A stretch of 64,000 nt of DNA from Desulfoluna spongiiphila (GTDB lineage: Bacteria > Desulfobacterota > Desulfobacteria > Desulfobacterales > Desulfolunaceae): the NCBI RefSeq assembly GCF_900101345.1, contig NZ_FMUX01000006.1, positions 62,001 through 126,000 on the forward strand, read 5' to 3'. Shown here in pieces: positions 26,077-35,559 of this stretch. The notes below the pieces were generated by a model, which saw only the letters and a program-made list of their open reading frames with translations, had not been told where the DNA came from and ran no database searches. The translations under genes and the position numbers were made by a program. Numbering within the stretch: position 1 is the stretch's first letter; every line of letters begins with the position of its first letter.

Positions 26077-26928
26077 TTATTCAAGGGCTGGCTTTCCTCC
26101 TGCGAGATTTCGCAACGTCTCGGCAAGCTTTTTCCTGTAGATGTCTCGCCATGTCATGAGGGCATCTGTGTGGACCCCGCCTTTGACAGTCCACATGGTT
26201 TTGGGGTAGCCGGCGGCGTCATACAGGCGACGCCCGTGGTCGTAAGGAATCACCCGGTCCCGGGTGCCGTGGATGATGAGCACCGGGGTAGGGGATAGGC
26301 GTTCAATGACAGGCCCGGGGCTGTGGCCGTTGGTGGCCATGACAAAGGAGAGGGGCCATTTCAGCCACCTGATGACGGGGATGAGATCGATTTTATCGCG
26401 GACGATGGACCGGTAGGAAAAAAACGAGCTGTCTACGATTACCCCTTTTAAAGGGACATCCGGGGTCGCGGCCGCAGCGGCCACGGCATTGGCACCGCCC
26501 AGGCTCTGGCCAAAGGCGATGAGACGGGACGGGTCCACATCCCGCCGGGAGGCCACGTACCTCAGGGCGGCCACGGAGTCCTCAAACACACCCTGCCTTC
26601 CGGGTTTGCCCTCGGAGTCTCCGTATCCCCTGTAATCAAAGAGGAAGAGGTTGAACCCTGCGTCGGGGAGCCACTCGACAAAGCCGTAATGGTTGGAGAT
26701 GTTGGCCGCGTTGCCGTGGAAATGAATGACCGTGCCCAAGGGCTTAGCTACAGGTGAGGCAATGAACCAGCCCGTCAGGCGGGTGCCGTCAAGGCTTTTA
26801 AAGGAGACCTCTTCGTAAGGGGTGTCCGGGGTCTGGTAGAGCCGGTTGTCAGGGTGGTAAAAGAGCCCGTTGGCGCAGCCGGTGAATAAAAGGAGCATCA
26901 GTACGATGAGCGGGGTGTGTCGGTTCAT
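26077..26928 (-). CDS. Alpha/beta-hydrolase lipoprotein
   Basis: A 283-residue hydrolase with a lipoprotein signal (LIVLMLLLFTGC; Cys at about residue 18). The alpha/beta fold is clear: oxyanion segment FHGNAANIS, FDYRGYGDSEG, nucleophile Ser in FGQSLGGAN, acid Asp in IHGTRDRVIP, and a late His in GVHTDA. It resembles the BEM46/YfhR-like esterase group, whose natural substrates are unknown. A periplasmic, membrane-anchored location is predicted. It is divergent from the winged-helix/Fe-S gene, with about 209 bp between. Confidence 0.85.
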   Translation of the reverse strand: MNRHTPLIVLMLLLFTGCANGLFYHPDNRLYQTPDTPYEEVSFKSLDGTRLTGWFIASPVAKPLGTVIHFHGNAANISNHYGFVEWLPDAGFNLFLFDYRGYGDSEGKPGRQGVFEDSVAALRYVASRRDVDPSRLIAFGQSLGGANAVAAAAATPDVPLKGVIVDSSFFSYRSIVRDKIDLIPVIRWLKWPLSFVMATNGHSPGPVIERLSPTPVLIIHGTRDRVIPYDHGRRLYDAAGYPKTMWTVKGGVHTDALMTWRDIYRKKLAETLRNLAGGKPALE

Positions 26929-27137
26929 GGCGAATTCCAGTCTCGTGAAGGTTGCAGGGGGGTATGTGGCCGGGCTTGGGCCGTTATATCACAAGTCGGG
27001 CCTGGGTGGTGACTGCTTTACATGTGAAGTATTGATTTTTCACGTATGATGTGGGACCGTTGGTGGCGTCGTGCCGCAACGCCCTTAAGCAAAGGGCCGG
27101 TGCATTCCAGAATAAACCATGCTAAGGAGGCGGTTCC

Positions 27138-28235
27138 ATGGGCAAGGATGCATACATCACCATTGCAGAGAGGATGAATCGGAATCCCATGAGGGTTCCC
27201 CGGGTCGAGGGCGAGTTCACCCCTTCGTTTCTTGAATACCTCAAGCTTGTGTACACCCCGGAAGAGGCGGAGGTGGTCCGGCACCTGGACGTGCTCCCCG
27301 CCTTTGTCACCTTTGAGCAGGTGGCCGAAGCCACCGGCCTTTCCGTGGAGGAGGTGGGGCGTCGCATAGACTCGGCTCATAAAAAGAACGCCCTGGTGGG
27401 CATGGGGACCATGTTCTGCCTTCCTCCCATCCCCGTTCTCTTGAACCTCCACCATTTTTACAGCGACTTAAGGGAAGACGATCTGAAGGCCATCACCCTT
27501 TATCGCGATTTTTTCATCGACAAGGGCTACGGCCGCTACTACGAAACCAGCGAAGCGGGAAGCCCCGTGTTCAGAACCATCCCCGTGGAAGAGGCCATTC
27601 GCTGCGGAGAAAAGGTCATGACCTCGGAGGAGGCCCACAGCTTTGTTGCGAGCCTGTCCACGGAGGACTTCGTGCTGGTGCCCTGCCCCTGCCGGACCCG
27701 GGCGGAAAAGGCCGGAGACCGGGAGTGCCGGGATAAATTTCCCATCGGCAGCTGCATCATGATCGGCTTTACCGCCCTTCATTTTGAGAGCATCGGCCTT
27801 GGAAAGCGCGTGACCCGGGAGCAGGCCCTTTCTTATATGGATGAGATGATTCGTTTAGGGCTGGTTCCCAACACCGAGAACGTGGAAAAAGAGAGCTCCA
27901 CCATCTGCCTCTGCTGCGAGTGCTGCTGCTCCCAGGTGAGGGGGCGGACCCGCTGGGACAACCCCGAATCCATCTCTCCCTCCAACTTTGTGCCCAGGGC
28001 AACCGACGACTGCGTCATGTGCGGCCAGTGCCTGGAACGCTGCTTTTTCGGGGCTCTTTCCCTGGATGAGGACACCGGAAAAGCCGTGGCCGATCCCAAG
28101 GCGTGCATCGGCTGCGGTGTCTGCACCTTTGCCTGCGAGGCCGGGGCCCTTAAACTGGAACGCTTTGAACGCTCCACCCCCTTTGCCTCCACCGGCAAGA
28201 TGCTTCAAGCCTTTCAGGCGGAGAATACGCCTTAA
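27138..28235 (+). CDS. Winged-helix and dual [4Fe-4S] ferredoxin-domain protein
   Basis: A 365-residue cytoplasmic Fe-S protein. Residues about 50-95 look like a winged helix (FVTFEQVAEATGLSVEEVGR, RIDSAHKKNALVGM). A central Cys-rich part follows: VPCPCRTRAE, RECRD, GSC, and a dense CLCCECCC run. The C-terminal part is a bacterial-type ferredoxin with two full cluster motifs (CVMCGQCLERC and CIGCGVCTFAC). Such proteins occur in anaerobes next to varied redox genes; the role is not established. AAGGAGG precedes ATG 27138. It could be a redox-sensing regulator or an electron carrier. It stands alone and is followed by a dispersed repeat 73 bp after the stop. Confidence 0.75.
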   Translation: MGKDAYITIAERMNRNPMRVPRVEGEFTPSFLEYLKLVYTPEEAEVVRHLDVLPAFVTFEQVAEATGLSVEEVGRRIDSAHKKNALVGMGTMFCLPPIPVLLNLHHFYSDLREDDLKAITLYRDFFIDKGYGRYYETSEAGSPVFRTIPVEEAIRCGEKVMTSEEAHSFVASLSTEDFVLVPCPCRTRAEKAGDRECRDKFPIGSCIMIGFTALHFESIGLGKRVTREQALSYMDEMIRLGLVPNTENVEKESSTICLCCECCCSQVRGRTRWDNPESISPSNFVPRATDDCVMCGQCLERCFFGALSLDEDTGKAVADPKACIGCGVCTFACEAGALKLERFERSTPFASTGKMLQAFQAENTP

Positions 28236-28308
28236 AGCAGGGAGTAAATCCCCTGCACCCCAGGGTCGCGAATGCTCCCGACCTTCGCTTCCCAGGTCGG
28301 TGAAAGAT

Positions 28309-28480
28309 GCCTCCGGCGGCCCTGCCGGGGGCTAAACTTTTAAAAAGTTTGACAAACAGGCTTTTAAAAAACTGATTCAGGCCAATCAAAACCAAAGGCG
28401 AATGTGATTTTCCCCGAGGAACGAGGGGGAAAGCGCATTGGCAACCTGCTTTCGAGGTGGCTCACCTCGCCGCCGGAGGC
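28309..28480. repeat. Dispersed palindromic repeat, copy 4 (about 172 bp, inverted)
   Basis: Perfect 12-bp terminal inverted repeats GCCTCCGGCGGC (28309-28320) and GCCGCCGGAGGC (28469-28480). In reverse complement it follows copy 1 closely: the GAGGTGAGCCACCT hairpin, GAAAGCAGGTTGC, a GAGGAACGAGG-containing block, ATTCGCCTTTG, and the AAACTTTTTAAAAGTTTA stretch before CCCCGGCAGGG. It fills the gap between two convergent genes (stop codons at 28235 and 28518). Confidence 0.85.
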
Positions 28481-28517
28481 ATGGCTTTTTCCGTTATTAG
28501 CGTCATAGATGCACGCG

Positions 28518-29273
28518 TCAGCCCTCGTCGCCGAGCCGGCCCTTTTCCCTCCGAAATCGTTTCTTGTTCTCTTTCCAGCTCTCTTTGTCTTTTTTGCCGT
28601 TCTTTCGTTTGTGGGGGTTGGCGGGCAGGTCGTCGGTGTCGAGGAGGACGCTTCCCGGGGCGGGCTGAGCCTGGGGCTTGGGTTTCTTTTTGGCGGCCTG
28701 TTTTTTTGGTTCGTCGGGTTTGGGGAGGCCCGGGCCGGAGAGGGCTTTGGCCGGGAGTTCGTGGGCCAGGTAGAGATGATTGGCGGCTTTCTGGAAGACA
28801 ATGCCGTCGTCTTCGGCCATGGGGACATGGACGGTGAGGATGACAGGGGACGGGTCGATGCGCTTGCCGAGTCGTTTGGCAAAGGCCTTGTCCGTTGCCA
28901 GGCGGATCAGGGACTCGTCCGTGGGGGCGATGCCCCGTGCGTGGACCCTGGGCCAGGCCCTGCTTCGGATGGCGGCGTAAAGCTCTCCGGGGATTTCGGC
29001 CTCGTAACGGGGCAGGGCCAGGCGGCTTCGGTCCACGGCGCGGATTTTTTTCTCCGATACCTCCACGGGGCAGGGGGTGACGGTGAGGCATACCTCTTTG
29101 ATGTGGCCTTCCCGGATGTGGCGCCACCCCTCTTCTTCGGTGACGGCCTTGAGGAACTCCTTGATTTTGACGTACCCCTCTTCGTCGGGGACGAGGCCGA
29201 ACTCATACGGGTCCACCCCCAGGGTGTAGGTGAGCATTTTTGCGAAGGCTTTGGCGGCTTTGATCTGGCTCAT
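28518..29273 (-). CDS. KptA/Tpt1-like protein (RNA 2'-phosphotransferase fold) with basic tail
   Basis: A 251-residue protein. Residues about 8-45 (AFAKMLTYTLGVDP, then FGLVPDEEGYVKIKEFL) resemble the N-terminal winged helix of KptA/Tpt1 enzymes, and the following IRAVDRSR, IPGELYAAI, ARGIAPTDES-LIRLATDKAFAKRLGKR, VILTVHV and GIVFQKAANHLYLAHELP match the order of the ADP-ribosyltransferase half. The normal Arg-His-Arg-Arg catalytic set is not intact: the LRH motif reads TLGVDP and the GHS motif is replaced by VDRSR. A Pro/Lys-rich tail of about 70 residues ends the protein. It may be a divergent or inactive member, or a related NAD-binding fold. ATG 29273 is chosen with AGGA upstream. Confidence 0.5.
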   Translation of the reverse strand: MSQIKAAKAFAKMLTYTLGVDPYEFGLVPDEEGYVKIKEFLKAVTEEEGWRHIREGHIKEVCLTVTPCPVEVSEKKIRAVDRSRLALPRYEAEIPGELYAAIRSRAWPRVHARGIAPTDESLIRLATDKAFAKRLGKRIDPSPVILTVHVPMAEDDGIVFQKAANHLYLAHELPAKALSGPGLPKPDEPKKQAAKKKPKPQAQPAPGSVLLDTDDLPANPHKRKNGKKDKESWKENKKRFRREKGRLGDEG

Positions 29274-29499
29274 GATGTCACGTTCCTGGTGTATCCTTGC
29301 CGGTCCCACCACGATTTGAAAATGGCTGTTGCATTTTAATCCGTTGATGGTAAGTCAAGAGAGTCTATTTTTAAGCACGAGCCGGGCGTCCTCTTGCCTG
29401 TGGCTCTAACCCCATAGTTGGTTTCCATGATGGCCCATTGAAAAAGTCAGGGCACTGATTTTTGCCATCGCATCATAACACAAGGAGCTTTGAACGCGT

Positions 29500-30786
29500 A
29501 TGGATACAACATCAAAAGCGCTTTTTGACCGGGCACAGACCGTGATTCCCGGTGGTGTGAACAGCCCCGTAAGGGCCTGCAAGTCCGTGGGACGGGATCC
29601 CCTTTTTATTGAACGCGCCAAGGGCGCCCGGGTGTATGATGCCGACGGCAACGGGTATCTCGACTACGTGGGCTCCTGGGGCCCCATGATCCTGGGCCAT
29701 GCACCGGAGCGGGTGAACGCCGTCCTGAGAGACGCCATCGAAAAAGGGACCAGCTTCGGCGCCCCCACCGAGCTGGAGATCGACCTGGCAGAGCTGGTCA
29801 TCGACACCGTGGCATCCGTGGACGTGGTGCGCATGGTGAACTCCGGCACCGAGGCCACCATGAGCGCCATCCGCCTTGCCCGGGGCTTTACCGGCCGGGA
29901 CGTGGTCATCAAGTTCGACGGCTGCTACCACGGCCACGCCGACTCTTTTCTCGTGGCCGCCGGTTCCGGCGTGGCTACCTACAACATCGCGGGCAGCCCC
30001 GGCGTGCCCGAGGACACCATTAAGCATACCCTCTCCATTCCCTATAACGACATCGACAAGGTGCGTGAGGTGATGACCTCCATGGGCGACAAGGTGGCCT
30101 GTATCATCGTGGAGCCCATCGCGGGCAACATGGGCTTTATCAAGCCCAAGAACGATTTTCTCAAGGTCTTAAGGGAAGAGACCGAAAAGCACGGGGCCCT
30201 GCTCATCGTGGACGAGGTTATGACCGGTTTCCGCGTGGCCCTGGGCGGCGCCCAGTCCCTGTACGGCATCACCCCTGATTTGACCACCATGGGCAAGATT
30301 ATCGGCGGAGGCCTCCCCGTGGGCGCCTACGGCGGCCGGGCCGACATCATGGCTCACATCGCCCCCAGCGGTCCCGTCTACCAGGCCGGGACCCTGTCCG
30401 GCAACCCCCTGGCCATGGCCGCAGGCATCGAGACCTTAAAGGCCATCCGGGAGCCCGGCTTCTACGAGGCCCTCTCCGCAAAAACCACCCGCCTGGTCAA
30501 CGGCCTTAAAGGAGCCGCCGACAAAGCGGGCGTCCCCTGCACCGCCGACACCGCGGGTTCCATGTTCGGCCTTTATTTCACCGCAGGTCCCGTGGCCAAC
30601 TTCGAGGACGCCAAGACCTCGGACCTTGAACTCTTCAGTGCCTACTACAACCGCATGCTCGAAGAGGGCATCTACCTTGCGCCCTCCCAGTTCGAAGCAG
30701 CCTTTGTCTCGGCCGCCCATACCGATGAGGACATTGATACCACCATCGCCACAGCCACCAAGGTGCTGGCCGAGCTGGCCGGTTAG
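29500..30786 (+). CDS. hemL: Glutamate-1-semialdehyde 2,1-aminomutase
   Basis: A 428-residue PLP enzyme that makes 5-aminolevulinate for tetrapyrrole synthesis (haem, sirohaem, cobalamin). Diagnostic segments are [17 protein letters not shown] at the N-terminus, [12 protein letters not shown], the [17 protein letters not shown] stretch, [19 protein letters not shown], and the PLP Lys266 in [18 protein letters not shown]. Length and all motifs match E. coli HemL (426). AAGGAG lies 12 bases before the ATG. It appears monocistronic and is followed 22 bp after its stop by a dispersed repeat. Confidence 0.97.
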   Translation: MDTTSKALFDRAQTVIPGGVNSPVRACKSVGRDPLFIERAKGARVYDADGNGYLDYVGSWGPMILGHAPERVNAVLRDAIEKGTSFGAPTELEIDLAELVIDTVASVDVVRMVNSGTEATMSAIRLARGFTGRDVVIKFDGCYHGHADSFLVAAGSGVATYNIAGSPGVPEDTIKHTLSIPYNDIDKVREVMTSMGDKVACIIVEPIAGNMGFIKPKNDFLKVLREETEKHGALLIVDEVMTGFRVALGGAQSLYGITPDLTTMGKIIGGGLPVGAYGGRADIMAHIAPSGPVYQAGTLSGNPLAMAAGIETLKAIREPGFYEALSAKTTRLVNGLKGAADKAGVPCTADTAGSMFGLYFTAGPVANFEDAKTSDLELFSAYYNRMLEEGIYLAPSQFEAAFVSAAHTDEDIDTTIATATKVLAELAG

Positions 30787-30808
30787 GCAAGGAAAAAACC
30801 AAAAGCAT

Positions 30809-31178
30809 GCCTCCGGCGGCAAGGTGGGGGCACCTTGAAACCCTATGGCGAATGCATGGAGGCAGACATCATGCAAACGTTTTACAAACAGGCCTTCATG
30901 GTTCTTTTTGGATGAAGTTTGTGTCGGAACTCTCAAAAAAACGAGAAAGATCGACCGAAACGGAGCGCCGCACTCCGGTGCGGCTTTTTAGCCCGTCGTT
31001 ACCCGTGCCGCACTCCAGGGGGACAAGGGGGTTCGTGGGGTGATATAAATAGGCCGATGGTCAAACGATAATCAAGGCCGACGTTTGTTTGAAAGGCGGA
31101 TGTGATTTGACCCGAGGAACGAGGGGCAAAACGCATCCGCTACCTGCTTTCAAGGTGGCACACCTTGCCGCCGGAGGC
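30809..31178. repeat. Dispersed palindromic repeat, composite copy 5 (about 370 bp)
   Basis: It opens with GCCTCCGGCGGC, the AAGGTGGGGGCACCTT hairpin and CCCTATGGCGAATGCATGG, and closes with an inverted left module (CAAGGTGGCACACCTT then GCCGCCGGAGGC). Between them a non-repeat stretch of about 200 bp holds no gene but contains a GCCGCACTCCGG/CCGCACTCCAG direct repeat. It lies between hemL and mpl and may be two neighbouring elements. Confidence 0.75.
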
Positions 31179-31262
31179 CGCTTTTTAAGAGCTGAATAGT
31201 TACAATTCAAAAAATAAAAATTACCGGGCCAAGCCCTGGGCATTCGCGAACCTGGAGATATG

Positions 31263-32744
31263 ATGCAGAAGACACCCCCACATCACCTGAAGTCCTCGTT
31301 GAATACAATCCCCCAAGGGGTACGGCGCGTGCACCTCATTGCCGTGTGCGGCACGGGCATGGGGGCCCTGGCCCTGATGCTCAAGGAGATTGGCCTTGAG
31401 GTGAGCGGTTCCGATAACGGCATCTACCCGCCCATGAGCGACCTGCTCGCCGACAACGGGATTACCCTGCTCGAGGGGTACAAGGCCGAGCACTTAGGGG
31501 ATGCCGACCTGGTGGTGGTGGGCAACGCCATCCGCAAGGACAACCCGGAGGCACTGGCTTTGGGTGAACGGGGCCTGCCTTACTGCTCGTTTCCCGAGGC
31601 CGTGGCCGGTTTTTTCGGTCGGGGGAAGCGTACGGTGGTGGTGGCCGGGACCCACGGCAAGACCACGACCTCGTCCATGATGGCCTGGGTGCTGAATCAT
31701 GCGGGCAAGGACCCCAGCTTCATGATCGGGGGCGTGCTCCAGAATTTTTCCCGCAACTGCAAGGTGGGCCAAGGCGAGTTCCTGGTGGTGGAAGGGGACG
31801 AGTACGACACCGCGTTTTTTGACAAGGGCCCCAAGTTTATGCACTACGATCCCGAGGTGACGATCCTCACCAGCGTGGAGTTCGACCACGCCGATATCTA
31901 TGACGACCTTGGCGATGTCATGGGCTCGTTCCAGAGGTTCATGGGCCGCCACAGGCCCGAGGCCGCCGTGGTGGCCGGGCCTGGCTCAAACGTGGCCCGG
32001 GTGACGGCTGAAGCCCCCTGTGAGGTCCTGACCTACGGGTTCAAGGGGGAATCCCTCTGGCGTCCGGAGATTCTGAAGGACACGGCACCGGCCACCTGCT
32101 TTCGCCTCTTTCACAAAGGGGAACTTTACGGGGAGTATGCCCTGCCCATGCCCGGGGGCCACAACGTGGAAAACGCCGTGGCCGTCATCGCGGCCTGTCA
32201 CCGTCTGGGCCTGGATCGGCACGTGGTGGCAGACGCCCTTGCCTCCTTCAAGGGGGTCAGGCGCCGTCAGGAGATTCGGGGGGAAGAAGGGGGCATTCTG
32301 GTGGTGGACGATTTTGCCCATCACCCCACGGCCGTGGCCAGTACCTTGGCTGCGGTGCGTTCCTTTTACCCGGACCGGCGGCTCGTGGCCATCTTTGAGC
32401 CCCGCACCAACTCCAGCATGCGCGATGTGTTCCAGGCTGCCTATGCCACGGCCTTTGATGCGGCGGATCTTGTGTGCGTGCGCACCCCGCCCCAACCGGA
32501 GAAGGTTCCCGAAGGGGAACGATTCTCTTCCGATGCGCTGGTAAAGGCCCTCGGGGCCTCAGGCAAGGACGCGCACCTTTTTCCCGATGCCGGAGGCATT
32601 GTTGATTTTTGCCGGGCCAACGCTCGGAAAGGGGATCTTCTGATGGTGATGTCAAACGGTGGCTTTGAAGGGATCCACGGCCGCCTTCTGGCCATGCTGG
32701 AGGCCCGGCATGCCGAAGGGAAAAAGGGTGGCGGGGTCGCATGA
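31263..32744 (+). CDS. mpl: UDP-MurNAc:L-Ala-gamma-D-Glu-meso-Dap ligase (Mpl)
   Basis: A 493-residue Mur-ligase family enzyme that recycles murein tripeptide onto UDP-MurNAc. It opens with the Rossmann motif VHLIAVCGTGMGALA, has the P-loop AGTHGKTTTSSM, the ATP/Mg segment EGDEYDTAFFDKGPKF (a Mpl hallmark, distinguishing it from MurC), the EFDHADIYDD block, GGHNVENA, and the late DDFAHHPTAV and FEPRTNSSMR stretches. The start is probably the second of two adjacent ATG codons (31263), five bases after GGAG. It implies peptidoglycan recycling in this organism. No other mur genes are near. Confidence 0.93.
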   Translation: MQKTPPHHLKSSLNTIPQGVRRVHLIAVCGTGMGALALMLKEIGLEVSGSDNGIYPPMSDLLADNGITLLEGYKAEHLGDADLVVVGNAIRKDNPEALALGERGLPYCSFPEAVAGFFGRGKRTVVVAGTHGKTTTSSMMAWVLNHAGKDPSFMIGGVLQNFSRNCKVGQGEFLVVEGDEYDTAFFDKGPKFMHYDPEVTILTSVEFDHADIYDDLGDVMGSFQRFMGRHRPEAAVVAGPGSNVARVTAEAPCEVLTYGFKGESLWRPEILKDTAPATCFRLFHKGELYGEYALPMPGGHNVENAVAVIAACHRLGLDRHVVADALASFKGVRRRQEIRGEEGGILVVDDFAHHPTAVASTLAAVRSFYPDRRLVAIFEPRTNSSMRDVFQAAYATAFDAADLVCVRTPPQPEKVPEGERFSSDALVKALGASGKDAHLFPDAGGIVDFCRANARKGDLLMVMSNGGFEGIHGRLLAMLEARHAEGKKGGGVA

Positions 32745-32879
32745 TCCCTGTTCCTTAGCCCTTGCACCGCAAAGAGGTATCGTATTACTATTCGGTTTAT
32801 TATTCAGTGACGGCCTCATGAACGTGAACGCCGAGTTGCGTTTTTATCCAATTTAAGATGGACGACGGAGCCCACCCTT

Positions 32880-34592
32880 ATGTTGAAGACCCTTCGCTCA
32901 TGGGGCAAGTTGACCAGCCATTTTTTTTCCCGGCGCAATCGCGATGATATGATCATCGGAGAGGTGTTGACCACCCGGGAAGTGATCACGCGCACGGAGC
33001 TGGAGACCGCCCTGGATGTACAGAGAGACCGGTTGTTTCAGCAAGGGGTTGCCGTCCCCCTGGGCAAGGTGATTGTGGAACTCTCCTATGCCACGGAGGA
33101 GGAGATCGTCTCTGCGGTCAACGAGCATTACCGCATCCATGTCACCTCCCTGTCCGACAACATCCGCGGGCTGATCAGGCGCATCGGCGATTCCCTCACC
33201 GAGGATGTGCCGGCCCCACGGGTGCCCATCTGGTTGCAGCTCTCGGTGACCATGACCGTGGTGATGCTTCTAACCGTCGGGCTCTTGAGTTATGTGATCC
33301 TGGAACGCCAGAAGGAGAAGCTCTACAACCACGCGGTGAAGCTGGGCATGGTGAGCCTCGGCTACTTCGGCAGCAACGCCAAGATCCCCCTCCTTGAAGA
33401 CAACATCCTGTCCCTGAATGCCCTGATCCAAAACGCCGAAGGGGTGGACGGCCACCTCTACGCCCTCATCGTGGATACCAACGAGGTGATCAAGGCCCAT
33501 ACCGACCCGTCACAAATTGGCAACACCATGGTGCGCTATCCCCCCACCGGCCAGGTGGAGTCCCGGGGCGAGGTGACCTATTTTACCCATGACGCCGGTG
33601 GTGTCGGGCCGGTCCTGAACATGAGCGTGCCCATCATTTTCAAGGAGAAGCGCCTCGGCGAGGTGCACGTGGGGCTCTCCATCGATTTCATCGACCAGCT
33701 TTTCCTGGATGAGCGGGCCTTTCTCGTGATCAGTACGATGATCATCAGCCTTATCGGTCTGGTGGTGGCGGTTTTGTTCGGCCGTCGTTTTTCCAAGCCC
33801 ATCTCCAGCCTTGTGGTGGCCACCCAGGAGTTTGCCAAGGGCAACTACAGCCACCGGGTGGACAGCCGGAGAAACGATGAACTCGGGCGTCTGGCCACGG
33901 CCTTTAACCGCATGGGCAAAGAGCTCTTCAAGCAGACCATGATGCGGGAATCCTTCGGCAAATACGTGGGGTCCGACGTGTTGGAGCTGATCATGAGAAA
34001 CCCGGAAACCACCTGGCTCAAGGGGCGCAAAAACCAGGCCACGGTCCTTTTTGCCGACATCCGGGGGTTCACCGCCTACACCGAGACCCGGGCCCCGGAG
34101 ACCCTGGTGGAGGAGCTCAACAACTACTTTGAAATCGCCACCTCCATCATTCTCAAGCATGGCGGGTATGTGGACAAGTTCATCGGCGATGCGGTGCTGG
34201 CTGTCTTCGGCGTGCCGGTAAATTACGAGAACCATTCGGAACGGTGTGTCCGGGCTGCTGTTGAGATGCAGCAGGCGTTTCGGCAGGCCGGGGAGTCGGG
34301 CCGGAACCCCCTTCTCTCCCGGGTGGGGATCAGCATCAAGAGCGGGGTGGTGGTGGCGGGCAGCATCGGCTCCCAGGCAAAGATGGAGTACACGGTCATC
34401 GGGGACACGGTCAATGTCGCCGCCTACATCAACGCCCTTGCCGAGGGCGGTGAGATTGTTGTGGGAAGCAGCGTCATGGAGAGGCACAGGGACATGCTGG
34501 AAGTGGAGTCCCTGGTGCCGCAGAAGGTCAAGGGCCGTTCCGGCCTGGTGGAGGTGTATCGGGTGACGGGGATTCGGGATTATGGGCATTAA
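32880..34592 (+). CDS. Membrane class III adenylate/guanylate cyclase with MshEN-like, sensor and HAMP domains
   Basis: A 570-residue protein. Residues about 25-92 match the MshEN/T2SSE_N type (IGEVLTTREVITRTELETAL, then PLGKVIVELSYATEEEIV), a module that binds c-di-GMP in some ATPases. A membrane helix (about 118-141), an extracytoplasmic sensor (about 145-278), a second helix (about 281-301) and HAMP (about 302-355) lead to the cyclase domain (about 385-565). Metal Asp393 (FADIRGFT) and Asp437 (GDAVLAVFG) are present, as is K501 in KMEYTVIGDTVN. The transition-state Arg expected four residues after N512 is Tyr516 (NVAAY), which may weaken catalysis. First of four overlapping genes. Start ATG 32880. 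Confidence 0.88.
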   Translation: MLKTLRSWGKLTSHFFSRRNRDDMIIGEVLTTREVITRTELETALDVQRDRLFQQGVAVPLGKVIVELSYATEEEIVSAVNEHYRIHVTSLSDNIRGLIRRIGDSLTEDVPAPRVPIWLQLSVTMTVVMLLTVGLLSYVILERQKEKLYNHAVKLGMVSLGYFGSNAKIPLLEDNILSLNALIQNAEGVDGHLYALIVDTNEVIKAHTDPSQIGNTMVRYPPTGQVESRGEVTYFTHDAGGVGPVLNMSVPIIFKEKRLGEVHVGLSIDFIDQLFLDERAFLVISTMIISLIGLVVAVLFGRRFSKPISSLVVATQEFAKGNYSHRVDSRRNDELGRLATAFNRMGKELFKQTMMRESFGKYVGSDVLELIMRNPETTWLKGRKNQATVLFADIRGFTAYTETRAPETLVEELNNYFEIATSIILKHGGYVDKFIGDAVLAVFGVPVNYENHSERCVRAAVEMQQAFRQAGESGRNPLLSRVGISIKSGVVVAGSIGSQAKMEYTVIGDTVNVAAYINALAEGGEIVVGSSVMERHRDMLEVESLVPQKVKGRSGLVEVYRVTGIRDYGH

Positions 34593-35559
34593 ATCCGACA
34601 TGCGGTTTTGTTTTTTTCTGCTGGTGTTCCTTGTGGCGGGAAGCTCCTGTGTGGAGCGCCCATGGCATCACAGCGCCGGGGAGTATGTGGTGGTGCAGCC
34701 CTCAGCAGGGCAGAGCCTCGACACGGTGGCATCAGACTTCGGGGGCGGCCCCGCAGGGCTGCCTGCCATCGAAGCCCTTAACCCTCCCGCCCTTACCCCT
34801 GCAAACACCCCTTTGCTTGTTCCGGCGACGCCTGCCTATGAGCTGGGAATCCGGGCGGGGGGATATCAGGTGGTGCCTGTCCTGACGTATCGGTGGGTTG
34901 GCGGGGCCGATTTCGAAGCCTTGGAGGCCCGCCTCAGGGCCGATCTTCTCCAGCTTCAATCCCTGGGGCATTCCCTCCTTTCCCCGGACGAATTCCTTGG
35001 CTTTATCCGCATGGAGCGATCGGTCTCCAGCGGGGCCGTTCTCCTTGCCTTTGAGGTGTACCATGCCGAGGGATTCAGAGCCTTTTGGGAACGGAGTTCT
35101 GATCTGGGGCTCACCGGTCTTCTTTTCATAGAACCTTCGACGGTGGGTACCGAAGGCGCCCTGACATGGGAGGAGGTGGCGCGCCTTTCCGGGGACGCAA
35201 TGGAGCCCGCGTTGCTTCCGCCAGGAGGGCAGGGGCTTACAGCCCCGGCTTCTAAAGAGACCCTGGTGGGCTATACCCTCCGGGTCAAGGAGACGATTAC
35301 CACGTCCCACGGGCTTCTGGCCGGCAACGTCCCGGGGCCCGTGCGGTTTGCCGCATACCCGGACGGGGTGGGCAACAGTGTCATGGCCTCGGTGATGGTC
35401 TCCCTGGGGATGAAGGGAATTTTTATATCCGGGGAGGAGGGCAACCCTTTTTTCTGTGACAATTTAAGCGTGGTGCGCATGGATGCAGGGGGCCGTGGGG
35501 CCGAGGTCCCTTTGGACCGGTACCTTGACACCTTCAGGGAGGCGGCGCTCTCATGGTGA
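34582..35559 (+). CDS. Lipoprotein with divergent polysaccharide-deacetylase-like fold
   Basis: A 325-residue exported protein overlapping the cyclase by 11 bases. It has a lipoprotein-type signal (CFFLLVFLVAGSSC; Cys at about 23). Residues about 95-160 (YQVVPVLTYRWV, LLQLQSLGHSLLSPDEFLGF, AVLLAFEVYHAEGF) resemble the start of NodB-type deacetylases, VPVLTYR standing for VPVLMYH and FEVYHA for FDDGY. The catalytic Asp-Asp-His set is therefore missing and the protein is probably not a deacetylase. An early LysM-like stretch (about 33-80) is possible. ATG 34600 is an alternative start. Operon place suggests an outer or periplasmic partner of the cyclase pathway. Confidence 0.6.
   Translation: MGIKSDMRFCFFLLVFLVAGSSCVERPWHHSAGEYVVVQPSAGQSLDTVASDFGGGPAGLPAIEALNPPALTPANTPLLVPATPAYELGIRAGGYQVVPVLTYRWVGGADFEALEARLRADLLQLQSLGHSLLSPDEFLGFIRMERSVSSGAVLLAFEVYHAEGFRAFWERSSDLGLTGLLFIEPSTVGTEGALTWEEVARLSGDAMEPALLPPGGQGLTAPASKETLVGYTLRVKETITTSHGLLAGNVPGPVRFAAYPDGVGNSVMASVMVSLGMKGIFISGEEGNPFFCDNLSVVRMDAGGRGAEVPLDRYLDTFREAALSW

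Noticed and set aside
34582..35559. Active polysaccharide deacetylase
   Set aside because: The fold-like segments are there, but the Asp-Asp and His residues needed for the NodB metal site are missing.
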